Shown here: positions 1 to 11,471 of the stretch, piece by piece
How positions within the stretch are numbered: position 1 is the first letter of the stretch
Layout of the letters: each line of letters begins with the position of its first letter
Origin: Azadirachta indica
Taxonomy: Eukaryota > Streptophyta > Magnoliopsida > Sapindales > Meliaceae
Direction of reading: 5' to 3'
Length of the DNA stretch: 64,000 nt
Assembly: GCA_022749755.1 (NCBI GenBank)
Contig: CM040448.1
Coordinates: forward strand, 12,646,481 to 12,710,480
Position numbers and translations under genes: made by a program
Notes under the pieces: generated by a model
What the model was told of the DNA's origin: nothing
Databases searched by the model: none
Seen by the model: the letters and a program-made list of their open reading frames with translations, nothing else

Positions 1-1235
1 CCTTGAGTATCGATTTGATCCATCGAGACTCCCCCAACTCTCCCTTGTACAAGCCTGATGAAACTCCAATGGAGCGTTTCAATAACCTTTTCAGACATAG
101 TTATTCTCGCCTTAACAGGTTAAATATGATTTCATTAAATCCCAATGATGTCCAATCGGATACATCATCTGATGATGGTCACTATCTCATGAAATTCTCC
201 ATCGGTACTCCCCCACAGGAATTCTACGGCATTGTTGACACAGGTAGCGATCTTACGTGGGCACAATGTCTACCTTGTGAACAATGTTATAAACAACTAA
301 ACCCTATTTATAATCCTACAATATCATCTTCATATAAGGAAATTTCTTGTCAATCAGAACAATGCCATCTTCTTGATACAGTATCGTGTTCTTCTCAACA
401 ACTTTGCAACTACACTTACGGTTATGGAGGCAATCAGTTAACTAAAGGTGTTCTTGCAACAGAAAAAATCACTTTTGGTTCTAATTCCGGAAATTCTACT
501 GTTCTAGACGATATTGTTTTTGGTTGTGGCCACAATAACACTGGAGGATTTAATGAAAATGAAATGGGTTTAGTAGGACTAGGAGGTAGGAATTTGTCAC
601 TCACTTCTCAAATCTGCTCCCGATTAGGAACAAACAAGTTCTCTTATTGCTTAGTGCCGTTTAGTACAAATCCTAATATTACAAGCAAGATACACTTCGG
701 AAGTGGAAGTGAAGTTTCCGGAGATGATGTGGTTTCAACTTCTCTAGTTCCTAAAGACGACCCGACCTATCATTTTGTCACGTTGGAAGGAATCAGTGTC
801 GGAAACAAGTTCATCCCCTACAATAATTCTTCGACAACATTGTCAAAGGGTAATGTACTTATCGACACAGGAGTACCGCCAACACTTTTACCTCAGGACT
901 TTTACAATCGATTGGAACAGGAAGTGAAGAATGCAATTAAGCTAACCCCGTATCAGGATCCTCAATTGGGATTACAACTTTGTTATAAAAGCCAAGCTAT
1001 GGTTGATATTGCACCAATATTAACAGCACATTTTGATGGAGGTGCCAAGGTGCAGTTGGGTCCAACAAGCACGTTCATTCCACCACCTCTGGATGGCGTT
1101 TTATGCTTTGCGATACTGCCGGTTGATGCCGATGTTGGTATATATGGCAACTTTGCTCAATCAAATTATTTCATTGGCTATGATTTAGATAAGCAAACAG
1201 TATCTTTCAAGCCAGCTGTTTGTACCAAACAGTAG
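1..1235 (+). CDS. CDR1-like (nepenthesin-type) aspartic protease, 5' partial
   Basis: Pepsin-like A1 aspartic endopeptidase of the plant CDR1/nepenthesin branch, normally secreted to the apoplast or vacuole and linked to defence signalling in Arabidopsis CDR1. The frame is open to the window edge and its first visible codon is TTG, so the signal peptide and true start lie outside; about 25-30 residues are probably missing. The propeptide motif IHRDSP sits at visible residues 7-12. The first catalytic motif is DTGS (Asp79), followed by a cysteine-rich nepenthesin-type insert at about 88-120. The second catalytic motif reads DTGV (Asp288), where the family usually has DTGT or DSGT. The C-terminus is complete, with TAG at 1233-1235. 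No intron is seen in the visible part, which is usual for CDR1-like genes. Family assignment is firm; activity and substrate are not known. Confidence 0.9.
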   Translation, partial: LSIDLIHRDSPNSPLYKPDETPMERFNNLFRHSYSRLNRLNMISLNPNDVQSDTSSDDGHYLMKFSIGTPPQEFYGIVDTGSDLTWAQCLPCEQCYKQLNPIYNPTISSSYKEISCQSEQCHLLDTVSCSSQQLCNYTYGYGGNQLTKGVLATEKITFGSNSGNSTVLDDIVFGCGHNNTGGFNENEMGLVGLGGRNLSLTSQICSRLGTNKFSYCLVPFSTNPNITSKIHFGSGSEVSGDDVVSTSLVPKDDPTYHFVTLEGISVGNKFIPYNNSSTTLSKGNVLIDTGVPPTLLPQDFYNRLEQEVKNAIKLTPYQDPQLGLQLCYKSQAMVDIAPILTAHFDGGAKVQLGPTSTFIPPPLDGVLCFAILPVDADVGIYGNFAQSNYFIGYDLDKQTVSFKPAVCTKQ

Positions 1236-3169
1236 CATACTAGTGGCAAATTATCTGCATCTTCAGTTAAATCGATCGAATTTTAATTTGTATTATTTGT
1301 CTTTAATTTATTTACATTTCTGTGTGTCAAGTTGAGCACGTGATCGTTGTTATTTTTAATTTGTCTAAACTAAAATAAATATATACAGATGACAAGGGAG
1401 TTGTTCGAGTAGCAAAGTACTCCCTAAAATAATGATAAACGAGATCTTGTTGCGTTGACGTTGGGTGATTAATTCTTTCGTTTAATTTAATTAATGAAAT
1501 TATTAATTGTTTAAAGTGTATTAATATATAGTATTTATAATATTATTTTATATAACGTAAATAGAAGTTTAGAAAACTTTCCTGGTGGGGAGCAGCGGTC
1601 GAGGCAAGATAGATAGCAGTTGATTTATTCGATTTTAAATTTTCAATGCATTTCCACTCAAATCTGAGAGGCGTAGGAAGTCGAATTCTGAATACAAATA
1701 CATAATTTCTTGGATTAGATCTGCCCTGTCTTTTTATATAAAATTTTAGATGTGTGAATCGGTATAATTTAATGGTTAGATTTAAACTCGATCTTGGATT
1801 AATTGTAATACAATATATACTTTTAATAATTAAAAATTGTGAAAAAAATTATATATATATATATATATAAAGATGATGGTAAGAATGTCTCATTTTTTCA
1901 GAATCAGAAAGCCGTATTTCCTTTTTTTTTTTTCCATTATTTCCAATATAAAACTGTGTAGCAGATACTATCTTTTATTAGTAAATAAAATACAGGACGC
2001 AAAACTTACGTACTTACTATAAGTTCTTATGGTTTTGCATTTAATCAGCACATGTAATTTCCTTGTAATTCAAAAGGCTCAACAGTCAATATTTAGAAAA
2101 GGCGTGAAGTTGCATATATTCCCTATATATCTTGAAATCCCACTTTTATGATTTTTAAATTTAATTATAATCTTATGTTAATTTTTTTTTTTAACTTATC
2201 TTCTTTGCTAATATTAAGTTTTTTGCACCATGGCTAGAATAAAACTATAACAGCTAGAAATTAATTAATTCTAAGTTTTTTAAAAATCTAAAATATTTAT
2301 TCTTATAGTAGATTTCCTGTCTGCCACTAAACTTTGGACCATAATCTCGCTTTCATTAAGATGATCATATTCTGATAAATTAAATATTAAATCACTCATA
2401 AATATTAAGTCGTTTCATAAAAATTCAAAATATTTATTCTTAGAGCAAATTTTACATTTGTTATTAAATTTAAATCGTTCAATAAAATTAAATATTAAAT
2501 CGCCTGTAAATATTACTTCTGTACATGTATTTTTAAAGAAAAAAAAATCTATTACAAGATGTAAACCTCAATTTTCCTTTTGGAAATGTGAATAGCAGTA
2601 TTATCGATTAATTACAGGTTTAAAAAAGGTAAATTACAGAGCTGTCAGCCTGTCACTGTCAGTGCAAAAATCAGTGGTGTTGCGTTAAACCGGGGACCAC
2701 GCAGACAAATCACGTAAGTATCCCCATACTTAAATTCACTCTTAGAACGATTGTACCTGGACAGCAGTTACTGGACAGAATTAATTTAAAGCGGCCCACA
2801 TCACACCTCCCAAATCCCATATTACTCTCCTTAATATGTCAATTAATTTATTAATTAAACCATATAATCTCCCCCGACAAATCACTCTCTGTCTCTCTGT
2901 AATTTCCTCTTTCTCTCCATATTACAGCTACATTCTGTCTACCTTCCATTTTCTTTTCCAACTCCTTTCCGTCCTTCCCCGTCTCCACCATTTCTGTTCA
3001 TCAAAATCTTATGGATTTTTTTTATTCATACAAACACTCATCACACACATGATTAACTTGATCTCAAACCTGTTTCACTTCAACTCCTGTCTTCAATCCA
3101 TAAATACACACGTTCATTAGCAGACCAAACATAGAACTACTCTTCCTGAGTCTTCCCCTCACAGCAGGG
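1236..3169. other. Intergenic region between protease and methyltransferase genes
   Basis: AT-rich spacer holding the 3' flank of the protease gene and the promoter of the next gene. It includes a (TA)n run at about 1852-1869 and a pyrimidine-rich stretch with CTCTCTG-type repeats at about 2880-2990, which suits the 5' leader of the downstream gene. A short ORF at 2836-3120 has no protein-like features and is probably leader sequence. Confidence 0.5.
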
Positions 3170-6100
3170 ATGGCTGTCTCTAAACCTTCAAAACTACCCT
3201 CCTTCACAAACTTTTCATTTAAGAAACTAAACGTAGGTTCGCTAACCCTAATCATCTTTCTCTGCATTCTCTCTTATCTTTTAGGCGTATGGCAGCACGG
3301 CCGTCCTAGCTCCTTCCCCACAGCTACTACCACCGTTGTTGATGTCGCTTGTGTCTCTTACAACAATAACACAACCCTTGATTTCTCAACCCATCATGTG
3401 GCAGAATTTGAGGCCGCCAAGTCAGTGGAGCTGATCAAAAGCTACCCTCTGTGTAACGTCACGTACAGTGAGTACACCCCCTGCGAGGACCAGAAAAGAT
3501 CGCTGAAATTTAATAGACACAGGTTGATTTACCGAGAGAGGCACTGCCCGGAGAAAGAAGAGTTACTGAAATGCCGTGTGCCAGCGCCGCACGGGTACAA
3601 GAACCCGTTTACGTGGCCAAAGAGCAGAGATTTGGTGTGGTACGCTAACGTGCCGCACAAGGAGTTAACGGTGGAGAAGGCAGTACAAAATTGGATCAGA
3701 TATGAAGGTGATCGATTCAGATTCCCCGGAGGAGGAACCATGTTTCCTAATGGTGCTGATGCGTATATTGATGATATTGGGAAGTTGATCAACCTCAAGG
3801 ATGGATCTATACGTACCGCCATTGATACCGGTTGTGGGGTACGCTTCTTCTTCCTATTAATTTATTGTTATTAATATTATTAATTTTTTTTTGGTTTGCA
3901 ATGGTACTATGTTCTACGTACATATTAAAAAGACGCCCATATATGACGATCGTCAACGAGTCTTTATAACTTATAAACGTTTCAATGTTTTGTGGATAAA
4001 TTTGGACTGAATTAATTAAGGGGTTACGATATATTAGGGATTACAATCTTCATTATTAAATGCACTTTTGAATAGTGTTGTATTTTTTTTTCCAAAACAA
4101 ATACTTCTTTTTTCACTCAAAAATAGTTCGTGGAAAACGTACGCTTTCAAACAGCATTTTGCACCCGATTCCAGGTTGTAGAACTTAGTGGGATAACATT
4201 TGATTTGCATTACAGCTCGGGCTACCCAGTCTTTACGGTTCTTCTGTATGTAATTTCAATGCACATTGTAAATATGACAAAGAATGGATAAAGTTACCGT
4301 AATTTAATTAAGAAATTTTCCCCAGTGTTTTAAATTAATATTAATGGGGTTTAGTTTCATTTCCCTTTTTCCGAAGCGAAAATGAATTGGATGCACCGGT
4401 CTATATATATATATATATATATATATATTGAAAATTCAAGTGTGAAAATTACTCTCTGGATAAGTACAATAACTGTTATAAAAATTGGGATTTTTCTTTC
4501 AATTCTCCAAATTTATTAGTCCCATGAGTTTTCTTTAATTATTGATAATATGAGAAATGAAATAGTAAACTTACTTTTAAAACCTTTCACATGGTAATTA
4601 ATAATCATGCAGGTGGCAAGTTGGGGAGCATATCTTCTGTCCCGGAACATCATAACAATGTCATTTGCGCCAAGAGACACCCATGAAGCTCAGGTTCAAT
4701 TTGCTTTAGAGCGTGGAGTTCCTGCTTTGATCGGAGTTCTTGCCTCTAAGAGGCTTCCTTACCCCTCCAGAGCTTTCGACATGGCTCACTGCTCTCGCTG
4801 CCTCATTCCATGGAGCCAATTCGGTACATATATAACATTCCTAGCTTGTTATGTTACCAATTTTCTCAGATAATAATTTGTTTTCTGAATTATATGTTAT
4901 GTTATTGTTTTAGGTGGGATTTATTTGATTGAAGTTGACCGAGTTCTACGACCTGGAGGGTACTGGATTCTGTCCGGTCCACCAATCAATTGGAAGAAAC
5001 ATTGGAAAGGTTGGCAAAGGACAAAGGCAGATTTGAATGATGAACAGACTGCTATCGAGAATGTAGCTAAGAGCCTTTGCTGGAAAAAGATGGTCGAGAA
5101 AGATGATATTGCTGTCTGGCAGAAACCTATTAACCATTTCAACTGTAAAGTAAATCGGAAACTCACTCAGAATCCGCCTGTCTGCCCGGCTCAGGATTCG
5201 GATGAAGCCTGGTTCGTGCTTTTTAAATTAACCAGAATGAACATACATTTTTAGTTTTTTCAATTTGATTATGGTGTGAAAACGATCATCTTAATTATTT
5301 TTTAGGTACACTAAAATGGAGATTTGTTTGAGTCACTTGCCTGAAGTTTCAAGTAGTCAAGAGATTGCTGGAGGTAAATTGGCAAAATGGCCCGAGAGAC
5401 TCAATGCAATCCCACCAAGGATTAGTAAAGGAACTCTGAAAGGGATAACCCCCGAAGCTTTCCAACAAAATTCTGAGCTATGGAAGAAGAGATTGTCATA
5501 TTATAAAACGGTGAACAATCAATTAGGCCAAGCAGGACGGTACCGTAACGTTCTAGACATGAATGCCCACTTGGGTGGATTCGCTGCTGCTCTCATTGAT
5601 GATCCAGTTTGGGTCATGAACGTGGTCCCTGTTGTGGTCAAGATCAACACGCTAGGGGTTATATACGAAAGAGGATTAATCGGAACATATCACAATTGGT
5701 ACGTTAAACTTGTACACTTAGCCATTTGTTCTGTTTCTTATTTATAATTAAAAGGTGGATTCTAATACATGATTTGCTGCAGGTGTGAGGCAATGTCAAC
5801 TTATCCTAGAACTTATGACCTTATTCATGCTGACTCTGTGTTTACGCTCTATAAAGAGAGGTGATACATCATGCTATATATAATATACGAAAATGAAAAT
5901 AACATCTAATAAGAATGAACTGATATCCTTATCATCGCAATTTATTCTAAATGACTTTTTGACTGATTTGGTATTTTGATGCATACATCTGTGTTACAGA
6001 TGCTCAATGGAAGATATTTTGCTAGAGATGGATCGGATTTTGAGACCTGAAGGAAGTGTAATATTCCGAGACGATGTGGATGAGTTGGTTAAGGTAAAGA

Positions 6101-6240
6101 AAATCACTCATGCACTGAACTGGAATAGCCAATTTGTTGATCATGAAGATGGACCTCTGGAGAGGGAAAAGCTTCTATTTGCTGTTAAATTATACCAGAC
6201 GGCTCCCCCTGATGATCATACAGGCTCTAAATCTTCATAA
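3170..6240 (+). CDS. Probable pectin/homogalacturonan methyltransferase (PMT, QUASIMODO2-like family)
   Basis: SAM-dependent methyltransferase of the plant PMT (DUF248) family, Golgi type II membrane proteins thought to methyl-esterify homogalacturonan. Exons by phase: 3170-3838, 4613-4823, 4914-5211, 5306-5698, 5783-5860, 6000-6240; total 1890 nt, 629 aa, close to the usual 600-630. A short cytosolic N-terminus precedes one membrane segment at about residues 25-41. The luminal part has the family motifs [15 protein letters not shown] and [11 protein letters not shown]. The SAM-binding glycine loop DTGCG lies at 219-223, exactly at the exon 1/2 junction. Further family motifs are [45 protein letters not shown] and MDRILRPEG. 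All junctions are GT-AG and keep phase. It most resembles Arabidopsis PMT2/PMT14-17 members; the exact orthologue is undecided. Intron 1 contains a (TA)n run. Confidence 0.93.
4401..4428. repeat. (TA)n microsatellite in methyltransferase intron 1
   Basis: Fourteen or so TA dinucleotides in the first intron of the PMT-like gene. Runs of this kind are common in the window and tend to vary in length between individuals. Confidence 0.85.
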
Positions 6241-6965
6241 AGCTTTTTAATTTGTAGTTAAATTTTGTTCTTTTTTCCCTTAACTCATTCTTTCAGATAA
6301 TTAGTTCATTGCAACCAGTTTAGTCTAATACACAGGTCGATGATTTTGCGCCAACGAATAACAGGTGTTACTTTTACAGCCTCTGAAGCTCTCCTGCTGT
6401 TTCATCAGTACTCTTAGATTTTTATGATATTTTAAGTAGTGGTTCTGTGTCCAGGTTTATCAGCTTATTTTAGATTCATCATGTGCAATGCCACAATATA
6501 AGAATTAGGTGTATTAACGTGCGTATTATCCATGCAAGCAAGGAAGTCTTAATCAAGAATCCGTACCATTCGGTTCTTATGTCATTAATTTGTTTAAAAT
6601 TAATTTTTGAATTAGTGGGTTGTTATATGTAAATATGTAATTGATAATAAATGGCTAAAATTATTTGGTTGGCCAGTGGGAAACCAATTTGCTTGTTCTA
6701 AGTTCCATGGATATGGGAGGCAGCAAGGTATCGTGTCAATAAACAATAAGTAACCCCAAGAGGGATATCGGCAACTCTGCGATATTCTCAGAGAAAACTT
6801 CCGCGAAATGGTATTCAATAGTTTTCTAAGCGAGCCTAAACTGACCTGCTGGATCGAGGATGCTGCATTATCTAACTATATTGGAATCCAGCACAATTTT
6901 AATGAGCTCAAAACTTAAAGTTAGTTGAATCATGCAGAGCCTCGCTTCTTACCATCCAAAACCCG

Positions 6966-6973
6966 TATATAAA
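6966..6973 (+). promoter_or_regulatory. TATA box of the small cysteine-rich protein gene
   Basis: TATATAAA lies about 90 bp upstream of the ATG at 7060, a normal position for a plant core promoter with a leader of roughly 60 nt. It supports 7060 as the start of a real transcription unit. Confidence 0.6.
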
Positions 6974-7059
6974 TTGAAGTTAAAACAGGAGAAGTTAAAC
7001 ACAATAATTTTAAGATAGGGATAAAAAAAAAAAGGTATCAAGAGTTCGATAATTTATCA

Positions 7060-7359
7060 ATGATGGCAGCCCACAAATTTCTGCTGGTTTCTCTCAGCTC
7101 CAAAGCTGCGTTGCTTCTCCTGCTCATTGCAGTAGCAGTGCAGACTCAGATGGCCAACGGACAGAGCTGCTCGGCTCAGCTGAGCAACCTCAATGTGTGT
7201 GGACCATTTGTGGTGCCTGGAGCCAGCAGCACCACTCCGACTGCTGATTGCTGTGCTGCTCTCCAATCTGTGGATCATGACTGCCTTTGCAACACCGTCA
7301 GAATTGCCGCTCGCCTTCCTTCTCAATGCAATCTCCCAGCTGTCGCTTGTGCTAATTGA
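7060..7359 (+). CDS. Small secreted 8-cysteine protein, FIL1/A9/protein-108 type (anther-type LTP-like)
   Basis: Small protein of the prolamin/lipid-transfer superfamily (99 aa). A hydrophobic signal peptide covers about residues 1-35, with likely cleavage just before the first cysteine region. The mature part has the eight-cysteine pattern C37-X9-C47-X16-C64-C65-X9-C75-X-C77-X12-C90-X6-C97. The short 12-residue gap between cysteines 6 and 7 is shorter than in true type 1 or 2 nsLTPs and matches the stamen- or tapetum-specific FIL1, MEN-8, A9 and protein 108 group. The start is a double ATG; the first is taken, and using the second removes one residue. The gene is intronless, ends with TGA and has a TATA box about 90 bp upstream. 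Family knowledge suggests tapetum expression, but nothing in the sequence proves it. Confidence 0.85.
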   Translation: MMAAHKFLLVSLSSKAALLLLLIAVAVQTQMANGQSCSAQLSNLNVCGPFVVPGASSTTPTADCCAALQSVDHDCLCNTVRIAARLPSQCNLPAVACAN

Positions 7360-7702
7360 TCGTCAGTATAGTCTACTATGTAGTGTACATTTGCATTTTG
7401 AAACTAATGTTTCCGAAAGCATACTCTTTACTGAAGTGTGGATCCAACATTCATTTATTATTTCTTTAATTGAACGGATTAATGGTCGACTTCTTTCTGA
7501 CAACGTTCTTTCTTATTTTATATGTAGATAAAGATCCATAAATGCAAGCAGACCAAGCGATCGAGAATCGTCAGCAAATAATGGAAGTTTTTTTTTTTTT
7601 TTTTAATTTTCAAAAGAAATAGGTTTGCTTTTTATGTATGTACTCTGATCTGTGACCGAGAAATCAGTCATTGAACAAAAAGGGGACTTGGTTGTGCAAT
7701 GA

Positions 7703-7742
<40 letters not shown>
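7703..7742. repeat. Compound (TA)n(GA)n microsatellite
   Basis: A run of TA dinucleotides passes directly into a run of GA dinucleotides, about 40 bp in all, some 340 bp downstream of the cysteine-rich protein gene. Confidence 0.85.
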
Positions 7743-10700
7743 CATGAGCAGTACTAATCCTTATTCTACTTTCGTTTATTATTTGGATACCGACATTTGC
7801 TTGCAATTGTATAACTAACATATCAATCACATCACGCATTAAATAAAAGACTCTCGATGCATATGTACACTTATCCAATGACATCTTATCAATTACATGG
7901 AACATTAGTAATGTTGTTGTTCTTGATTTATCAATTTTACTTGCATGCAGGACATACATGTAATTTTTTTTTTTATAAAAAAGAATTACTAATGGTACTT
8001 TTTTTTTCCTGCTCTCTCTTTCTCTAGAGTTTTCTTTGCTTCTCTCTCTTAGACCAGTTACCAGACTTTATCTCCTTCTCCTCACTCGAGATAGAGAAAA
8101 TCTCCATCTCTGTGAGATCCCTTTACTTTCTTTCTTTTTTTTTTTTTTCATTTTCTTTAGTAAAAATAAATTTTTACTTACATTTAGATTTATAATGGTG
8201 CATCTCTATCTGATAAATTATATTCACTTAGTGATAAGTTATTTCCACCAAAATCTAAATCTGTGATAGTTTTGTAAATTTTTATTAGTTTTATCAAATT
8301 GTGGTAATTTTTTTTCTTATATCTATACATCGTATGAGGTATATAGATAGATTTAATGATACATTTCAAATCTGTGAAGTTTTTTATTATAACAAATATA
8401 TTGCAAGAGATTTGTTACAATACCAAATAAAGAGATCAACTATAAAAAAGAGTATAAGAAAGAAAATGTGAAAAATTTCTCAAGAAAGCTTCAATTTAAA
8501 GTTCATGTCAAGTGATTTTAAGTTTATTATCTTACTGAAATTATTAAAAAATATCAAATATAAAGGTGTTATTTTATTTTTTTATTTTATAAAAAATTTA
8601 AAATCTATCTTGTTATTTATTGTAATTTTATCTTTGTAATATATACGTTAATATGGATATAAATTTACTTGATGTACTATTTTCTCTTGTAGAAATGAAG
8701 TTTGTGTTCTTGATTTAAAAAAAAAAATGGTGCCTTTTTTATGCAACAAGGGGCCGAAGGTGTTGACCCAGTTAGTTATCCATGCAATTGGGCGATTAAC
8801 CGAATTTTTTATTTTTAAATTAAAACAAAGACTTGTAGACGAGTCGAGTCAAGTCAAGTCAATTCCCACGGTTAAAATATTAATAGTAATGATAATTATA
8901 CGAAAAAGGTCGTGGCCAAAACTTACGTTTTCGGATTTAAATGCGTTGGCCCACGTCTCCAACGACAAACCGAACAGCCCCCACTACTAAACACTGACAT
9001 TTTCTCTCGAAACTAACGCTGCTATTCGACCACAAACATCGCATAAAATAACAAACCATCTGTCGGCGTGGGACGACGTCTTTTTTACTTCTCGTTGCCT
9101 CTTCTTTGTCATTAACTGTTTTTATGTCATTTCAATTTACCACAAACCAAATTTTCTTTTTCTGGGTTGTGATCAAAAAGATAATTGCACCCATCGTTAC
9201 AAATTTTGTAAGAAATATTTTATCACTCTAACATCATAATTTTGGAAATTACAATTGTATTCATTTTTGCTTAAGACGTTATAATTTAATTTTTTTTCAA
9301 ATATATATTATGCAAATGCAAATAAATATAAACCAAACTTACTTTTTCACTTTCAAGGCAAGTTGAATTTTAAATTTCATAAATTTTTATACCGACCCTC
9401 AAAATTTATTAGTTAGAACAGGACTTACAATATAAAAATTTTATAAAACTTGTAACTACTAAAATTTTAAATGAGAACTCGTATCCTCTCTTAATTTAGA
9501 TTATCCTTACATTTCAAAGATCTATTGACACTTAGTATCCTTTAAAATAAACGATTTAAATTATATTTTAATTATTTAACTAATTTATTATTATAGTTAT
9601 TGTAATTAAATACAAAAATTATTATTTTCTATTACTTTTTAATCAACCCACCCAAAACATTACTCCAATTCTTTTCTGGTTTTGGCCACCACCATTCTTT
9701 CCTAACTTCGACCGCTATCTCCAATCAATGAAAACAAAGACATTGTGTATGGTGCCACTAAAGGCATTGTGTAAGGATGACACCGTCTTCTATCCAAAAA
9801 ACATAAATCCCTCACTTTCCATCTCTGGTGGTTAAACATGATTCTTGATCTTCAAACTTTCCTTTGGATCTGGGAAATATGTCCTTGGTGCACCCATTTC
9901 ACATCTAAAACTTTAACAACTAGAGATGTTGTTGTTATTGCCACAGTATACGACTGTGAATAAGAAGGAAAAATTAACATTACTACCGTAGCAGCACTAT
10001 TTGTACTCTTTGCAACCACATCACCTCATTGCTTTTGATTTTTTTCGAATTTTGGAAGTCCATGATTTATATTCTTTGGGTGCAAGACAGTTGGGCTCTT
10101 GATCAATTTGGGTGATAGTTGCTAGTCTTTTTGACTGTCAAATAATACAATTCTGGCAAAATAGTGTCCTCTTCGTAGTTGTTGAATTTGGTTTTCTTTT
10201 TTAACCTTATTTGTTAAACGATAAAAATTATAATTAATTGATAAAAATTATTAAAATGTAATATTAACTATTGATTGTTAAATATACCATATGTCTATAT
10301 ATCCTTATAACCTAAGTATAGAAAAGATCAATAGAAGATCCCGATCCTTTAAATAAAAAGAACCAGTAGAAATTATATATATATATATATATATTTTACC
10401 AACTGTACGACTTTTATTAGTTAAAATAAATTTAACAGCCGCAACTACTAATATAGTTGGTAACTACCAACATTAAAACGTTATTATTCACGCAAAAAAA
10501 TTAATAACATCTTTACGTTGATGGTAAAACATTTAGTCGTTTGTCGTAGATGATATTGGAAATCAATGAGGACCTAAAGACTCGCGATGCCGTGGCAAAT
10601 CCACGGAAGGATCAGTTGGCCGCGAGTAGCTGAAACGGCGCGTACTTAGTAATCTCCCAAAAAACGCGTCTGCAAACACTCCTCTCCATCCCTGTCACAT

Positions 10701-11310
10701 GCAACAATTTCACTTTAATCCCTAAATTCGACATTCATTTGATAATGTCTCACAAAAACTCTTTAACATTGTATCTTTATTTCGTGTCAATACCTATTAT
10801 TAAATTATAGTAAATTCATCCAAGGAGAAAAGGCCAGTAAAATTATTTTATCATACTCATTAGACAACAGATTTTATCTAAATTATATTAATTAAACTAT
10901 TATATTTTTATGCCTTTATTACTGTCAATGTTGGATCCATTTGCAATTACAATCATCAAATTTTAAATTACTTTAATGTGTATTATTTTATTTTACTTTA
11001 ATACATACTATACTAAATTTATTTAGACAACAAAATATTGAAAGAGGGGTAATACTTTTGTTAGAAATAATTTTTTATCTGATTTATAAATTTGATGAAG
11101 GTGGATAAAAACAAAAATTAAATTAAATTAATTAAGAATATTTATGTTACAGTGTTATTTGGATGAAAATATATTTTTACAACATGTTTGGGAGTAAAGT
11201 GAAAATCTCCACCTATGAAAAAACTACAATATCTTCTCACTTCACTAGAAAACACTCAGTTTTGTGTATCTTCTTCTCTTCCCCTTGGCTACTTCCCAGT
11301 CTCTCTCTGC

Positions 11311-11320
11311 ATAAAATATA
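11311..11320 (+). promoter_or_regulatory. TATA-like element of the IQD gene
   Basis: ATAAAATATA sits 66-75 bp upstream of the ATG at 11386, which would put transcription start near 11345. The resulting leader is short but contains the out-of-frame ATG at 11379. Confidence 0.4.
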
Positions 11321-11378
11321 TGCTTTCGTCACCAAACCTCCGAGACAATTCTTATCATTCAATTGTAACTTTCCGGCG

Positions 11379-11471
11379 ATGAAACATGGGCTTTTTTCGG
11401 CGACTTTTTGGCGCCAAAAGGACCGGCCAATCTTCGTCATCCAAGGAGAAGAGAAGGTGGAGCTTTTCTAG
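11379..11471 (+). other. Overlapping upstream ORF (30 codons) on the IQD start
   Basis: An ATG at 11379-11381 precedes the IQD ATG by 7 nt in another frame and stays open to a TAG at 11469-11471, inside IQD exon 1. If it lies in the mature leader, ribosomes would have to scan past it to make the IQD protein. The encoded peptide has no recognisable features, so any role would be in translation control. Confidence 0.45.

Larger units (their letters stand above)
7360..11385. other. 4-kb gap with no recognised gene
   Basis: AT-rich sequence between the cysteine-rich protein gene and the IQD gene. It holds a compound (TA)n(GA)n microsatellite at 7703-7742 and a (TA)n run near 10376-10394. A less AT-biased stretch at about 9650-10160 has no ORF of note and could be an old transposon remnant. 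The last 200 bp contain the IQD leader and a TATA-like ATAAAATATA at 11311-11320. No coding sequence is supported. Confidence 0.5.

Noticed and set aside
7193..7531. 112-codon ORF overlapping the 8-cysteine protein gene
   Set aside because: A shadow frame of the real coding region extended into the 3' flank.
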